This document shows, piece by piece, positions 1 to 14,247 of a DNA stretch of 64,000 bases (its first letter is position 1; each line of letters starts with the position of its first letter). The translations under genes were made by a program, and so were the position numbers. The notes beneath the pieces are model-generated. The model searched no databases. It was given only the letters and a program-made list of their open reading frames with translations, and was not told the DNA's origin. The DNA comes from Archivesica marissinica (taxonomy: Eukaryota; Mollusca; Bivalvia; Venerida; Vesicomyidae): the NCBI GenBank assembly GCA_014843695.1, contig CM026402.1, positions 21,561,005 through 21,625,004 on the forward strand. Direction: 5' to 3'.

Positions 1-3000
1 GTAAATTAACTTATATCGTGTAAACGATGCGTTCGTGTAAGTTAACTTATATCGTGTAAACGATGCGTTCGTGTAAGTTAAATTATATGGCGTAAACGAT
101 CCGTTCGTGTAAGTTAAATTATATGGTGTAAACGATCCGTTGGTGTAAGTTAAATTATATGGTGTAAACGATACATTCGTGTAAGTTAACTAATATCGTG
201 TAAACGATGCGTTCGTGTAAGTTAATTTATATCGTGTAAACGATGCGTTCGTGTAAGTTAACTTATATGGTATAAACGATGCGTTCGTGTAAGTTAACTT
301 ATATCGTGTAAACGATGCTTTCGTGTAAGTTAACGTATATCGTGTAAGCGATGCGATCATGAAGTTAACTTAAAATATGTTGTAAACGATGCGTTCGTGT
401 AAGTTAACTTAAAATATGGTGTAAACGATGCGTTCGTGTAAGTTAACTTATATCGTGTAAACGATGCGTTCGTGTAAGTTAACTTATATCGTGTAAACGA
501 TGCGTTCGTGTAAGTTAAATTATATGGCGTAAACGATCCGTTCGTGTAAATTAACTTATATCGTGTAAACGATGCATTCGTGTAAGTTAACTTAAAATAT
601 GGTGTAAACGATGCCTTCGTGTAAATTAACTTATATCGTGTAAACGATGCGTTCGTGTAAGTTAACTTATATCGTGTAAACGATGCGTTCGTGTACGTTA
701 AATGATATGGCGTAAACGATCCGTTCGTGTAAGTTAAATTATATGGTGTAAACGATCCGTTGGTGTAAGTTAAATTATATGGTGTAAACGATGCATTCGT
801 GTAAGTTAACTAAGATCGTGTAAACGATGCGTTCGTGTAAGTTAATTTATATCGTGTAAACAATGCGTTCGTGTAAGTTATCTTATATGGTATAAACGAT
901 GCGTTCGTGAAAGTTAACTTATATCGTGTAAACGATGCTTTCGTGTAAGTTAACGTATATCGTGTAAGCGATGCGTTCATGAAGTTAACTTAAAATATGG
1001 TGTAAACGATGCGTTCGTGTAAGTTAACTTAAAATATGGTGTAAACGATGCGTTCGTGTAAGTTAACTTATATCGTGTAAACGATGCTTTCGTGTAAGTT
1101 AACTTATATGGTGTAAACGATGCGTTCGTGTAAGTTAATTTATATCGTGTAAACGATGCGTTCGTGTAAGTTAACGTATATCGTGTAAGCGCTGCGTTCA
1201 TGTAAGTTAACTTAAAATATGGTGTAAACGATGCGTTCCTGTAAGTTAACTTAAAATATGGTGTAAACGATGCGTTCGTGTAAGTTAACTTATATCGTGT
1301 AAACGATGCCTTCGTGTAAGTTAACTTATATCGTGTAAACGATGTGTTCGTGTAAGTTAAATTATATGGCGTAAACGATCCGTTCGTGTAAGATAAATTA
1401 TATGGTGTAAACGATCCGTTGGTGTAAGTTAAATTATATGGTGTAAACGATGCGGTCGTGTAAGTTAACTAATATCGTGTAAACGATGCGTTCGTGTAAG
1501 TTAATTTATATCGTGTAAACGATGCGTTCGTGTAAGATAACTTATATGGTATAAACGATGCGTTCCAGTAAGTTAACTTATATCGTGTAAACGATGCGTT
1601 CGTGTAAGTTAACTTAAAATATGGTGTAAACGATGCGTTCGTGTAAGTTGACTTATATCGTGTAAACGATGCGTTCGTGTAAGTTAACTTATATGGTGTA
1701 AACGATGCGTTCGTGTAAGTTAATTTATATCGTGTAAACGATGCGTTCGTGTAAGTTAACTGATATGGTGTAAACGATGCGTTCGTGTAAGTTAATTTAT
1801 ATGGTGTAAACGATGCGTTCTTGTAAGTTAATTTATAATTATGGTGTAAACGATGCGTTCGTGTAAATGAACTTATATGGTGTAAACGATGCGTTCGTGT
1901 AAGTTAACTTATATCGTGTAAACGATGCGTTCGTGAAAGTTAACTTATATCGTGTAAACGATGCGTTCGTGTAAGTTAATTTATATGGCGTAAACGATGC
2001 GTTCGTGTAAGTTAAGTTATATGGCGTAAAGGATCCGTTCGTGTAAGTTAAATTATATGGTGTAAACGATCCGTTGGTGTAAGTTAAATTATATGGTGTA
2101 AACGATGCGTTCGTGTAAGTTAACTAATATCGTGTAAACGATGCGTTCGTGAAAGTTAATTTATATCGTGTAAACGATGCGTTCGTGTAAGTTAACTTAT
2201 ATGGTGTAAACGATGCGTTCGTGTAAGCTAACTTATATGGTGTAAACGATGCGTTCGTGTAAGTTAATTTATATGGTGTAAACGATCCGTTGGTGTAAGT
2301 TAAATTATATGATGTAAACGATGCATTCGTGTAAGTTAACTAATATCGTGTAAACGATGCGTTCGTGTAAGTTAATTTATATCGTGTAAACGATGCGTTC
2401 GTGTAAGTTAACTTATATGGTATAAACGATGCGTTCGTGTAAGTTAACTTATATCGTGTAAACGATGCTTTCGTGTAAGTTAACGTATATCGTGTAAGTG
2501 ATGCGTTCATGAAGTTAACTTAAAATATGGTGTAAACGATGCGTTCGTGTAAGTTAACTTAAAATATGGTGTAAACGATGCGTTCGTGTAAGTTAACTTA
2601 TATTGTGTAAACGATGCGTTCGTGTAAGTTAACTTATATCGTGTAAACGATGCGTTCGTGTAAGATAAATTATATGGTGTAAACGATCCGTTGGTGTAAG
2701 TTAAATTATATGGTAAACGATGCATTCGTGTAAGTTAACTAATATCGTGTAAACGATGCGTTCGTGTAAGTTAATTTATATCGTGTAAACGATGCGTTCG
2801 TGTAAGTTAACGTATATCGTGTAAGCGATGCGTTCATGTAAGTTAACTTAAAATATGGTGTAAACGATGCGTTCCTGTAAGTTAACTTAAAATATGGTGT
2901 AAACGATGCGTTCGTGTAAGTTAACTTATATCGTGTAAACGATGCGTTCATGTAAGTTAACTTATATCGTGTAAACGATGCGTTCGTGTAAGTTAAATTA

Positions 3001-5093
3001 TATGGCGTAAACGGTCCGTTCGTGTAAGATAAATTATATGGTGTAAACGATCCGTTGGTGTAAGTTAAATTATATGGTGTAAACGATGCGGTCGTGTAAG
3101 TTAACTAATATCGTGTAAACGATGCGTTCGTGTAAGTTAATTTATATCGTGTAAACGATGCGTTCGTGTAAGTTAGCTTATATGGTATAAACGATGCGTT
3201 CCTGTAAGTTAACTTATATCGTGTAAACGATGCAATCGTGTAAGTTAACTTAAAATATGGTGTAAACGATGCGTTCGTGTAAGTTGACTTATATCGTGTA
3301 AACGATGCGTTCGTGTAAGTTAACATATATGGTGTAAACGATGCGTTCGTGTAAGTTAACTTATATCGTGTAAACGATGCGTTCGTGAAAGTTAACTTAT
3401 ATCGTGTAAACGATGCGTTCGTGTAAGTTAATTTATATGGCGTAAACGATGCGTTCGTGTAAGTTAAGTTATATGGCGTAAAGGATCCGTTCGTGTAAGT
3501 TAAATTATATGGTGTAAACGATCCGTTGGTGTAAGTTAAATTATATGGTGTAAACGATGCGTTCGTGTAAGTTAACTAATATCGTGTAAACGATGCGTTC
3601 GTGAAAGTTAATTTATATCGTGTAAACGATGCGTTCGTGTAAGTTAACTTATATGGTGTAAACGATGCGTTCGTGTAAGCTAACTTATATGGTGTAAACG
3701 ATGCGTTCGTGTAAGTTAATTTATATGGTGTAAACGATCCGTTGGTGTAAGTTAAATTATATGGTGTAAACGATGCATTCGTGTAAGTTAACTAATATCG
3801 TGTAAACGATGCGTTCGTGTAAGTTAATTTATATCGTGTAAACGATGCGTTCGTGTAAGTTAACTTATATGTTATAAACGATGCGTTCGTGTAAGTTAAC
3901 GTATATCGTGTAAGTGATGCGTTCATGAAGTTAACTTAAAATATGGTGTAAACGATGCGTTCGTGTAAGTTAACTTAAAATATGGTGTAAACGATGCGTT
4001 CGTGTACGTTAACTTATATCGTGTAAACGATGCGTTCGTGTCAGTTAACTTATATCGTGTAAACGATGCGTTCGTGTAAGTTAAATTATATGGCGTAAAC
4101 GATCCGTTCGTGTAAGTTAAATTATATGGTGTAAACGATCCGTTCGTGTAAGTTAAATTATATGGTGTAAACGATGCATTCGTGTAAGTTAACTAATATC
4201 GTGTAAACGATGCGTTCGTGTAAGTTAATTTATATCGTGTAAACGATGCGTTCGTGTAAGTTAACGTACATCGTGTAAGCGATGCGTTCATGTAAGTTAA
4301 CTTAATATATGGTGTAAACGATGCGTTCGTGTAAGTTAACTTAAAATATGGTGTAAACGATGCGTTCGTGTAAGTTAACTTATATCGTGTAAACGATGCG
4401 TTCATGTAAGTTAACTTATATCGTGTAAACGATGCGTTCGTGTAAGTTAAATTATATGGCGTAAACGGTCCGTTCGTGTAAGATAAATTATATGGTGTAA
4501 ACGATCCGTTGGTGTAAGTTAAATTATATGGTGTAAACGATGCGGTCGTGTAAGTTAACTAATATCGTGTAAATGATGCGTTCGTGTAAGTTAATTTATA
4601 TCGTGTAAACGATGCGTTCGTGTAAGTTAACTTATATGGTATAAACGATGCGTTCCTGTAAGTTAACTTATATCGTGTAAACGATGCATTCGTGTAAGTT
4701 AACTTAAAATATGGTGTAAACGATGCGTTCGTGTAAGTTGACTTATATCGTGTAAACGATGCGTTCGTGTAAGTTAACTTATATGGTGTAAACGATGCGT
4801 TCGTGTAAGTTAACTTATATCGTGTAAACGATGCGTTCGTGTAAGATAACTTATATGGTGTAAACGATGCGTTCGTGTAAGTTAATTTATATGGTGTAAA
4901 CGATGCGTTCGTGTAAGATAATTTATATGGTGTAAACGATGCGTTCGTGTAAATGAACTTATATGGTGTAAACGATGCGTTCGTGTAAGTTAACTTATAT
5001 CGTGTAAACGATGCGTTCGTGAAAGTTAACTTATATCGTGTAAACGATGCGTTCGTGTAAGTTAATTTATATGGCGTAAACGATGCGGTCGTG

Positions 5094-7641
5094 TAAGTTA
5101 AGTTATATGGCGTAAAGGATCCGTTCGTGTAAGTTAAATTATATGGTGTAAACGATCCGTTGGTGTAAGTTAAATTATATGGTGTAAACGATGCGTTCGT
5201 GTAAGTTAACTAATATTGTGTAAACGATGCGTTCGTGAAAGTTAATTTATATCGTGTAAACGATGCGTTCGTATAAGTTAACTTTTATGGTGTAAACGAT
5301 GCGTTCGTGTAAGTTAACTTATATGGTGTAAACGATGCGTTCGTGTAAGTTAATTTATATGGTGTAAACGATACGGTCTTGTAAATTAACTTATATGGTG
5401 TAAACGATACGATCGTGTAAGTTAACTTATATGGTGTAAACGATGCGTTCGTGTAAGTTAACCTATATGGTGTAAACGATGCGTTCGTGTAAGTTAACTT
5501 AAACTATGGTGTAAACGATGCGTTCGTGTAAGTTAACTTATATCGTGTAAACGATGCGTTCGTGTAAGTTAACTTATATGGTGTAAACGATGCGTTCGTG
5601 TAAGTTAATTTATATGATGTAAACGATGCGTTCGTGTAAGTTAACATATATGGTGTAAACGATACGTTCGTGTAAGCTAACTTATATGGTGTAAACGATC
5701 CGTTCGTGTAAGTTAACTTAAAATATGGTGTAAACAATACGTTCGTGTCAGTTAATTTATATGGTGTAAACGATGGGTTCGTGTAAGTTAAGTTATATGG
5801 CGTAAACGATGCGTTCCTGTAAGTTAAATTATATTGCGTAAACGATCCGTTCGTGTAAGTAAATTTATATGGTGTAAACGATGCGTTCGTGTATGTTAAT
5901 TTATATGGCGTAAACGATGCGTTCGTGTAAGTTAAATTATATGGCGTAAACGATCCGTTCGTGTAAGTTAAATTATATGTTAAACGATCCCTTGGTGTAA
6001 GTTAAATTATATGGTGTAAACGATGCGTTCGTGTAAGTTAACTTAATATATGGTGTATTCGATGCGTTCGTGTAAGTTAACTTACATCGTGTAAACGATG
6101 CATTCGTGTAAGTTAACTTATATGGTGTAAACGATGCGTTCGTGTAAGTTAACTTATATCGTGTAAACGATGCGTTCGTGTAAGTTAACTTATATGGTGT
6201 AAACGATGCGTTCGTGTAAGTTAACTTATATGGTGTAAACGATACGTTCGTGTAAGTTAACTTATATCGTGTAAACGATGCGTTCGTATAAGTTAATATA
6301 TATGGTGTAAACGATGCGTTCGTATAAGTTAATTTATATGGCGTAAACGATGCGTTCGTGTAAGTTAATTTATATGGTGTAAACGATGCGTTCGTGTAAG
6401 TTAATTTATATGGTGTAAACGATGCGTTCGTGTAAGTTAATTTATATGGTGTAAACGATGCATTCGTGTAAGTTAATTTATATGGCGTAAACGATGCGTT
6501 CGTGTAAGTTAAATTATATTGCGTAAACGATGCGTTCGTGTAAGTTAACTTTCATCATGTAAACGATGCGTTCGTGTAAGTTAACTTATATGGTGTAAAC
6601 GATGCGTTCGTGTAAGTTAACTTATATCGTGTAAACGATGCCTTCGTGTAAGTTAACTTATATGGTGTAAACGATGCATTCATGTAAGTTAACTTAAAAT
6701 ATAGTGTAAACGATGAGTTCGTGTAAGTTAACTTATATCGTGTAAACGATGTGTTCGTGTAAGTTAATTTATATAGTGTAAACGATGCGTTCGTGTAAGT
6801 TAACTTATATGGTGTAAACGATGCGTTCGTGTAAGTTAACTTAAAATATAGTGTAAACGATGCGTTCGTGTAAGTTAACTTATATCGTGTAAACGATGCG
6901 TTAGTGTAAGATAACTTATATGGTGTAAACGATGCGTTCGTGTAAGTTAATTTATATGGTGTAAACGATGCCTTCGTGTAAGTTAACATATATGGTGTAA
7001 ACGATACGTTTGTGTAAGCTAACTTATATGGTGTAAACAATCCGTTCGTGTAAGTCAACTTAAAATATGGTGAAAACGATGTGATCGTGTAAGTTAACTT
7101 ATATCGTGTAACCGATGCGTTCGTGTAAGTTAATTTATATGGTGTAAACGATGCGTTCTTGTAAGTAAACTTACATCGTGTAAACGATGCGTTCGTGTAA
7201 GTTAACTTATATCGTGTAAACGATGCGTTCGTGTAAGTTAATTTATATGGCGTAAACGATGCGTTCTTGTAAGTTAAGTTATATTGCGTAAACGATCCGT
7301 TCGTGTAAGTTAATTTATATGGCCTTAGCGATGCGTTCGTGTAAGTTAATTTATATGGCGTAAACGATGCGTTCGTGTAAGTTAATTTATATGGTGTAAA
7401 CGATGCGTTCGTGTAAGTTAATTTATATGGTGTAAACGATACGTTCGTGTAAGTTAATTTATATGGCGTAAACGATGCGTTGGTGTAAGTTAAATTATAT
7501 GGCGTAAACAATCCGTTCGTGTAAGTTAATTTATATCGTGTAAACGATGCGTTCGTGTAAGTTAACTTATATCGTGTAAACGATGCGTTCGTGTAAGTTA
7601 ACTTATATAGTGTAAACGATGCGTTCGTGTAAGTTAACTTA
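5094..7641. repeat. Duplicated block within the satellite, copy 1
   Basis: This stretch of diverged satellite recurs at an offset of 9154 bp (14248-16795). It includes the rare markers gtaaaGGATCCg, a tatGTTAAACG deletion unit and ggCCTTAGCG. The two long open frames inside it (77 and 318 residues) are identical between copies, although neighbouring units differ from one another. The match starts within a unit near 5094 and stops at 7641, where copy 1 has aaactatgg and copy 2 has atatgg. Confidence 0.85.
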
Positions 7642-10600
7642 AACTATGGTGTAAACGATGCATTCGTGTAAGTTAATTTATATGGCGTAAACGATGCGTT
7701 CCTTTAAGTTAAATTATATTGCGTAAACGATCCGTTCGTGTAAGTTAATTTATATGGTGTAAACGATGCGTTCGTGTAAGTTAATTTATATGGCGTAAAC
7801 GATGCGATCGTGAAAGTTAAATTATATGGCGTAAACGATCCGTTCGTGTAAGTTAAATTATATGTTAAACGATCCGTTGGTGTAAGTTAAATTATATGGT
7901 GTAAACGATGCGTTCGTGTAAGTTAACTTAAAATATGGTGTAATTGATGCGTTCGTGTAAGTTAACTTACATCGTGTAAACGATGCATTCGTGTAAGTTA
8001 ACTTATATGGTGTAAACGATGCGTTCGTGTAAGTTAACCTATATCGTGTAAACGATGCGTTCGTGTAAGTTAACTTATATGGTGTAAACGATGCGTTCGT
8101 GTAAGTTAACTTAAAATATGGTGTGAACGATGCGTTCGTGTAAGTTAACTTATATTGTGTAAACGATGCGTTCGTGTAAGTTAACTTATATGGTGTAAAC
8201 GATGCGTTCGTGTAAGTTAATTTATATCGTTTAAACGATGCGTTCGTGTAAGTTAATTTATATGGTGTAAACGATGCGTTCGTGTAAGTTAACTTATATG
8301 GTGTAAACGATACGTTCGTGTAAGTTAACTTATATCGTGTAAACGATGAGTTTGTGTAAGTTAACTTATATGGTGTAAACGTTACGTTCGTGTAATTAAC
8401 TTATATCGTGTAAACGAGGCGTTCGTGTAAGTTAATATATATGGTGTAAACGATGCGTTCGTGTATGTTAATTTATATGGCGTAAACGATGCGTTCGTGT
8501 AAGTTAATTTATATGATGTAAACGATGCGTTCGTGTAAGTTAATTTATATGGTGTAAACGATGCGTTCGTGTAAGTTAATTTATATGGTGTAAACGATGC
8601 ATTCGTGTAAGTTAATTTATATGGCGTAAACGATGCGTTCGTGTAAGTTAAATTATATTGCGTAAACGATGCGTTCGTGTAAGTAACTTATCGTAAACGA
8701 TCGTCGTGAATAACTTATATGGTGTAAACGATGCGTTCGTGTAAGTTAACTTATATCGTGTAAACGATGCCTTCGTGTCAGTTAACTTATATGGTGTAAA
8801 CGATGCGTTCATGTAAGTTAACTTAAAATATAGTGTAAACGATGCGTTCGTGTAAGTTAACTTATATCGTGTAAACGATCCGTTCGTGTAAGTTAACTTA
8901 AAATATGGTGTAAACGATGCGTTCGTGTAAGTTAACTTATATCGTGTAAACGATGCGTTCGTGTAAGTTAACTTAAATATAGTGTAAACGATGCGTTCGT
9001 GTAAGTTAACTTATATGGTGTAAACGATGCGTTCGTGTAAGTTAACTTATATGGTGTAAACGATGCGTTCGTGTAAGTTAATTTATATGGTGTAAACGAT
9101 GCGTTCGTGTAAGTTAACATATATGGTGTAAACGATACGTTTGTGTAAGCTAACTTATATGGTGTAAACAATCCGTTCGTGTAAGTTAACTTAAAATATG
9201 GTGAAAACGATGTGATCGTGTAAGTTAACTTATATCGTGTAAACGATGCGTTCGTGTAAGTTAATTTATATGGTGTAAACGATGCGTTCGTGTAAGTAAA
9301 CTTACATCGTGTAAACGATGCGTTCGTGTAAGTTAACTTATATGGTGTAAACGATGCGTTCGTGTAAGTTAACCTATATCGTGTAAACGATGCGTTCGTG
9401 TAAGTTAACTTATATGGTGTAAACGATGCGTTCGTGTAAGTTAACTTAAAATATGGTATAAACGATGCGTTCGTGTAAGTTAACTTATATTGTGTAAACG
9501 ATGCGTTCGTGTAAGTTAACTTATATGGTGTAAACGATGCGTTCGTGTAAGTTAATTTATATGGTTTAAACGATGCGTTCGTGTAAGTTAATTTATATGG
9601 TGTAAATGATGCGTTCGTGTAAGTTAACTTATATGGTGTAAACGATACGTTCGTGTAAGTTAACTTATATCGTGTAAAGGATGAGTTTGTGTAAGTTAAC
9701 TTATATGGTGTAAACGTTACGTTCGTGTAATTTAACTTATATCATGTAAACGAGGCGTTCGTGTAAGTTAATATATATGGTGTAAACGATGCGTTCGTGT
9801 ATGTTAATTTATATGGCGTAAACGATGCGTTCGTGTAAGTTAATTTATATGATGTAAACGATGCGTTCGTGTAAGTTAATTTATATGGTGTAAACGATGC
9901 GTTCGTGTAAGTTAATTTATATGGTGTAAACGATGCATTCGTGTAAGTTAATTTATATGGCGTAAACGATGCGTTCGTGTAAGTTAAATTATATTGCGTA
10001 AACGATGCGTTCGTGTAAGTTAACTTTCATCATGTAAACGATGCGATCGTGGAAATAACTTATATGGTGTAAACGATGCGTTCGTGTAAGTTAACTTATA
10101 TCGTGTAAACGATGCCTTCGTGTCAGTTAACTTATATGGTGTAAACGATGCGTTCATGTAAGTTAACTTAAAATATAGTGTAAACGATGCGTTCGTGTAA
10201 GTTAACTTATATCGTGTAAACGATCCGTTCGTGTAAGTTAACTTAAAATATGGTGTAAACGATGTGATCGTGTAAGTTAACTTATATCGTGTAAACGATG
10301 CGTTCGTGTAAGTTAACTTAAAATATAGTGTAAACGATGCGTTCGTGTAAGTTAACTTATATCGTGTAAACGATGCGTTCGTGTAAGATAACTTATATGG
10401 TGTAAACGATGCGTTCGTGTAAGTTAATGTATATGGTGTAAACGATGCGTTCGTGTAAGTTAACATATATGGTGTAAACGATACGTTTGTGTAAGCTAAC
10501 TTATATGGTGTAAACAATCCGTTCGTGTAAGTTAACTTAAAATATGGTGAAAACGATGTGATCGTGTAAGTTAACTTATATCGTGTAAACGATGCGTTCG

Positions 10601-13600
10601 TGTAAGTTAATTTATATGGTGTAAACGATGCGTTCGTGTAAGTAAACTTACATCGTGTAAACGATGCGTTCGTGTAAGTTAACTTATATCGTGTAAACGA
10701 TGCGTTCGTGTAAGTTAATTTATATGGCGTAAACGATGTGTTCTTGTAAGTTAAGTTATATTGCGTAAACGATCCGTTCGTGTAAGTTAATTTATATGGC
10801 CTTAGCGATGCGTTCGTGTAAGATAATTTATATGGCGTAAACGATGCGTTCGTGTAAGTTAATTTATATGGTGTAAAAGATGAGTTCCTGTAGGTTAATT
10901 TATATGGTGTAAACGATGCGTTCGTGTAAGTTAATTTATATGGTGTAAACGATGCGTTCGTGTAAGTTAATTTATAGGGCGTAAACGATGCGTTCTTGTA
11001 AGTTAAGTTATATGGCGTAAACGATCCGTTCGTGTAAGTTAATTTATATGGCCTTAGCGATGCGGTCGTGTAAGTTAATTTATATGGCGTAAACGATGCG
11101 TTCGTGTAAGTTAATTTATATGGTGTTAACGATGCGTTCATGTAAGTTATTTTATATGGTGTAAACGATGCGTTCGTGTAGGTTAATTTATATGGTGTAA
11201 ACGATGCGTTCGTGTAAGATAATTTATATGGCGTAAACGATGCGTTCGTGTAAGTTCAATTATATTGCGTAAACGATCAGTTCGTGTAAGTTAATTTATA
11301 TGGTGTAAACGATGCGTTCGTGTAAGTTAATTTATATGGCGTAAACGATGCGTTCGTGTAAGTTAAATTATATGGCGTTAACAATCCGTTCCTGTAAGTT
11401 AATTTATATCGCGTAAACGATGCGTTCGTGTAAGTTAACTTATATCGTGTAAACGATGCGTTCGTGTAAGTTAACTTATATCGTGTAAACGATGCGTTCG
11501 TGTAAGTTAACTTAAACTATGGTGTAAACGATGCGTTCGTGTAAGTTAACTTACATCGTGTAAACGATGCGTTCGTGTAAGTTAATTTATATGGTGTAAA
11601 CGATGCGTTCGTGTAAGTTAACTTATATGGTGTAAACGATGCTTTCATGTAAGTTAACTTATATGGTGTAAACGATGCGTTCGTGTAAGTTAACTTATAT
11701 CGTGTAAACGATGCGTTCGTGTAAGTTAACTTATCTGGTGTAAAAGATACGTTCGTGTAAGTTAACTTATATGGTGTAAACGATGCGTTCGTGTAAGTTA
11801 ACTTATATCGTGTAAACGATACGTTCGTGTAAGTTAACTTATTTGGTGTAAGCGATGCGTTCGTGTAAGTTAATTTATATGGTGTAAACGATGAGTTCGT
11901 GTAAGTTAATTTATATGGTGTAAACGATGCGTTCGTGTAAGTTAATTTATATGGTGTAAACGATGCGTTCGTGTAAGTTAATTTATATGGCGTAAACGAT
12001 GCGTTCGTGTAAGTTAACTTATATGGTGTAAACGATGCGTTCGTGTAAGTTAATTTATATGGTGTAAACGATGCGTTCGTGTAAGTTAACATATATGGTG
12101 TAAACGATACGTTTGTGTAAGCTAACTTATATGGTGTAAACAATCCGTTCGTGTAAGTTAACTTAAAATATGGTGAAAACGATGTTATCGTGTAAGTTAA
12201 CTTATATCGTGTAAACGATGCGTTCGTGTAAGTTAATTTATATGGTGTAAACGATGCGTTCGTGTAAGTTAACTTATATCGTGTAAACGATGCGTTCGTG
12301 TAAGTTAACTTATATCGTGTAAACGATGCGTTCGTGTAAGTTAATTTATATGGCGTAAACGATGCGTTCTTGTAAGTTAAGTTATATTGCGTAAACGATC
12401 CGTTCGTGTAAGTTAATTTATATGGCTTACGATGCGTTCGTGTAAGTTAATTTATATGGCGTAAACGATGCTTCGTTAAGTTAATTATAGGTAAACGATG
12501 CGTTCGTGTAAGTTAAATTTTATGGCGTAAACAATCCGTTCGTGTAAGTTAATTTATATCGTGTAAACGATGCGTTCGTGTAAGTTAACTTATATCGTGT
12601 AAACGATGCGTTCGTGTAAGTTAACTTAAACTATGGTGTAAACGATGCGTTCGTGTAAGTTAACTTACATCGTGTAAACGATGCGTTCGTGTAAGTTAAT
12701 TTATATGGTGTAAACGATGCGTTCGTGTAAGTTAACTTATATGGTATAAACGATGCTTTCATGTAAGTTAACTTAAAATATGGTGTAAACGATGCGTTCG
12801 TGTAAGTTAACTTATATCGTGTAAACGATGCGTTCGTGTAAGTTAACTTATCTGGTGTAAAAGATACGTTCGTGTAAGTTAACTTATATGGTGTAAACGA
12901 TGCGTTCGTGTAAGTTAACTTATATGGTGTAAACGATCCATTCGTGTAAGTTAACTTATATCGTGTAAACGATGCGTTCGTGTAAGTAAACTTACATCGT
13001 GTAAACGATGCTTTCGTGTAAGTTAACTTATATCGTGTAAACGATGCGTTCGTGTAAGTAAACTTACATCGTGTAAACGATGCGTTCGTGTAAGTTAACT
13101 TATATCGTGTAAACGATGCGTTCGTGTAAGTTAATTTATATGGCGTAAACGATGCGTTCTTGTAAGTTAAGTTATATTGCGTAAACGATCCGTTCGTGTA
13201 AGTTAATTTATATGGCCTTAGCGATGCGTTCGTGTAAGTTAATTTATATGGCGTAAACGATGCATTCGTTTAAGTTAATTTATAGGGCTTAAACGATGCG
13301 TTCGTGTAAGTTAAATTTTATGGCGTAAACGATGCGATGCGTTCGTGTAAGTTAACTTATATCGTGTAAACGATGCGTTCGTGTAAGTTAACTTATATCG
13401 TGTAAACGATGCATTCGTGTAAGTTAATTTATATGGCGTAAACGATGCGTTCTTGTAAGTTAAGTTATATGGCGTAAACGATCCGTTCGTGTAAGTTAAT
13501 TTATATGGCCTTAGCGATGCGGTCGTGTAAGTTAATTTATATGGCGTAAACGATGCGTTCGTGTAAGTTAATTTATATGGTGTAAACGATGCGTTCATGT

Positions 13601-14247
13601 AAGTTAATTTATATGGTGTAAACGATGCGTTCGTGTAGGTTAATTTATATGGTGTAAACGATGCGTTCGTGTAAGATAATTTATATGGCGTAAACGATGC
13701 GTTCGTGTAATTTCAATTATATTGTGTAAACGATCAGTTCGTGTAAGTTAATTTATATGGTGTAAACGATGCGTTCGTGTAAGTTAATTTATATGGCGTA
13801 AACGATGCGTTCGTGTAAGTTAACTTATATGGTGTAAACGATGCGTTCGTGTAAGTTAACTTATATGGTGTAAACGATGCGTTCGTGTAAGTTAACTTAT
13901 ATCGTGTAAACGATGCGTTCGTGTAAGTTAACTTATATGGTGTAAACGATGCGTTCGTGTAAGTTAATTTATATGGTGTAAACGATGCGTTCGTGTAAGT
14001 TAACTTATATGGTGTAAACGATGCGTTCGTGTAAGTTAACTTATATGGTGTAAACGATGCGTTCGTGTAAGTTAACTTATATGGTGTAAACGATGCGTTC
14101 GTGTAAGTTAACTTATATGGTGTAAACGATGCGTTCGTGTAAGTTAACTTATATCGTGTAAACGATGCGTTCGTGTAAGTTAACTTATATCGTGTAAACG
14201 ATGCGTTCGTGTAAGTTAATTTATATGGTGTAAACGATGCGTTCGTG

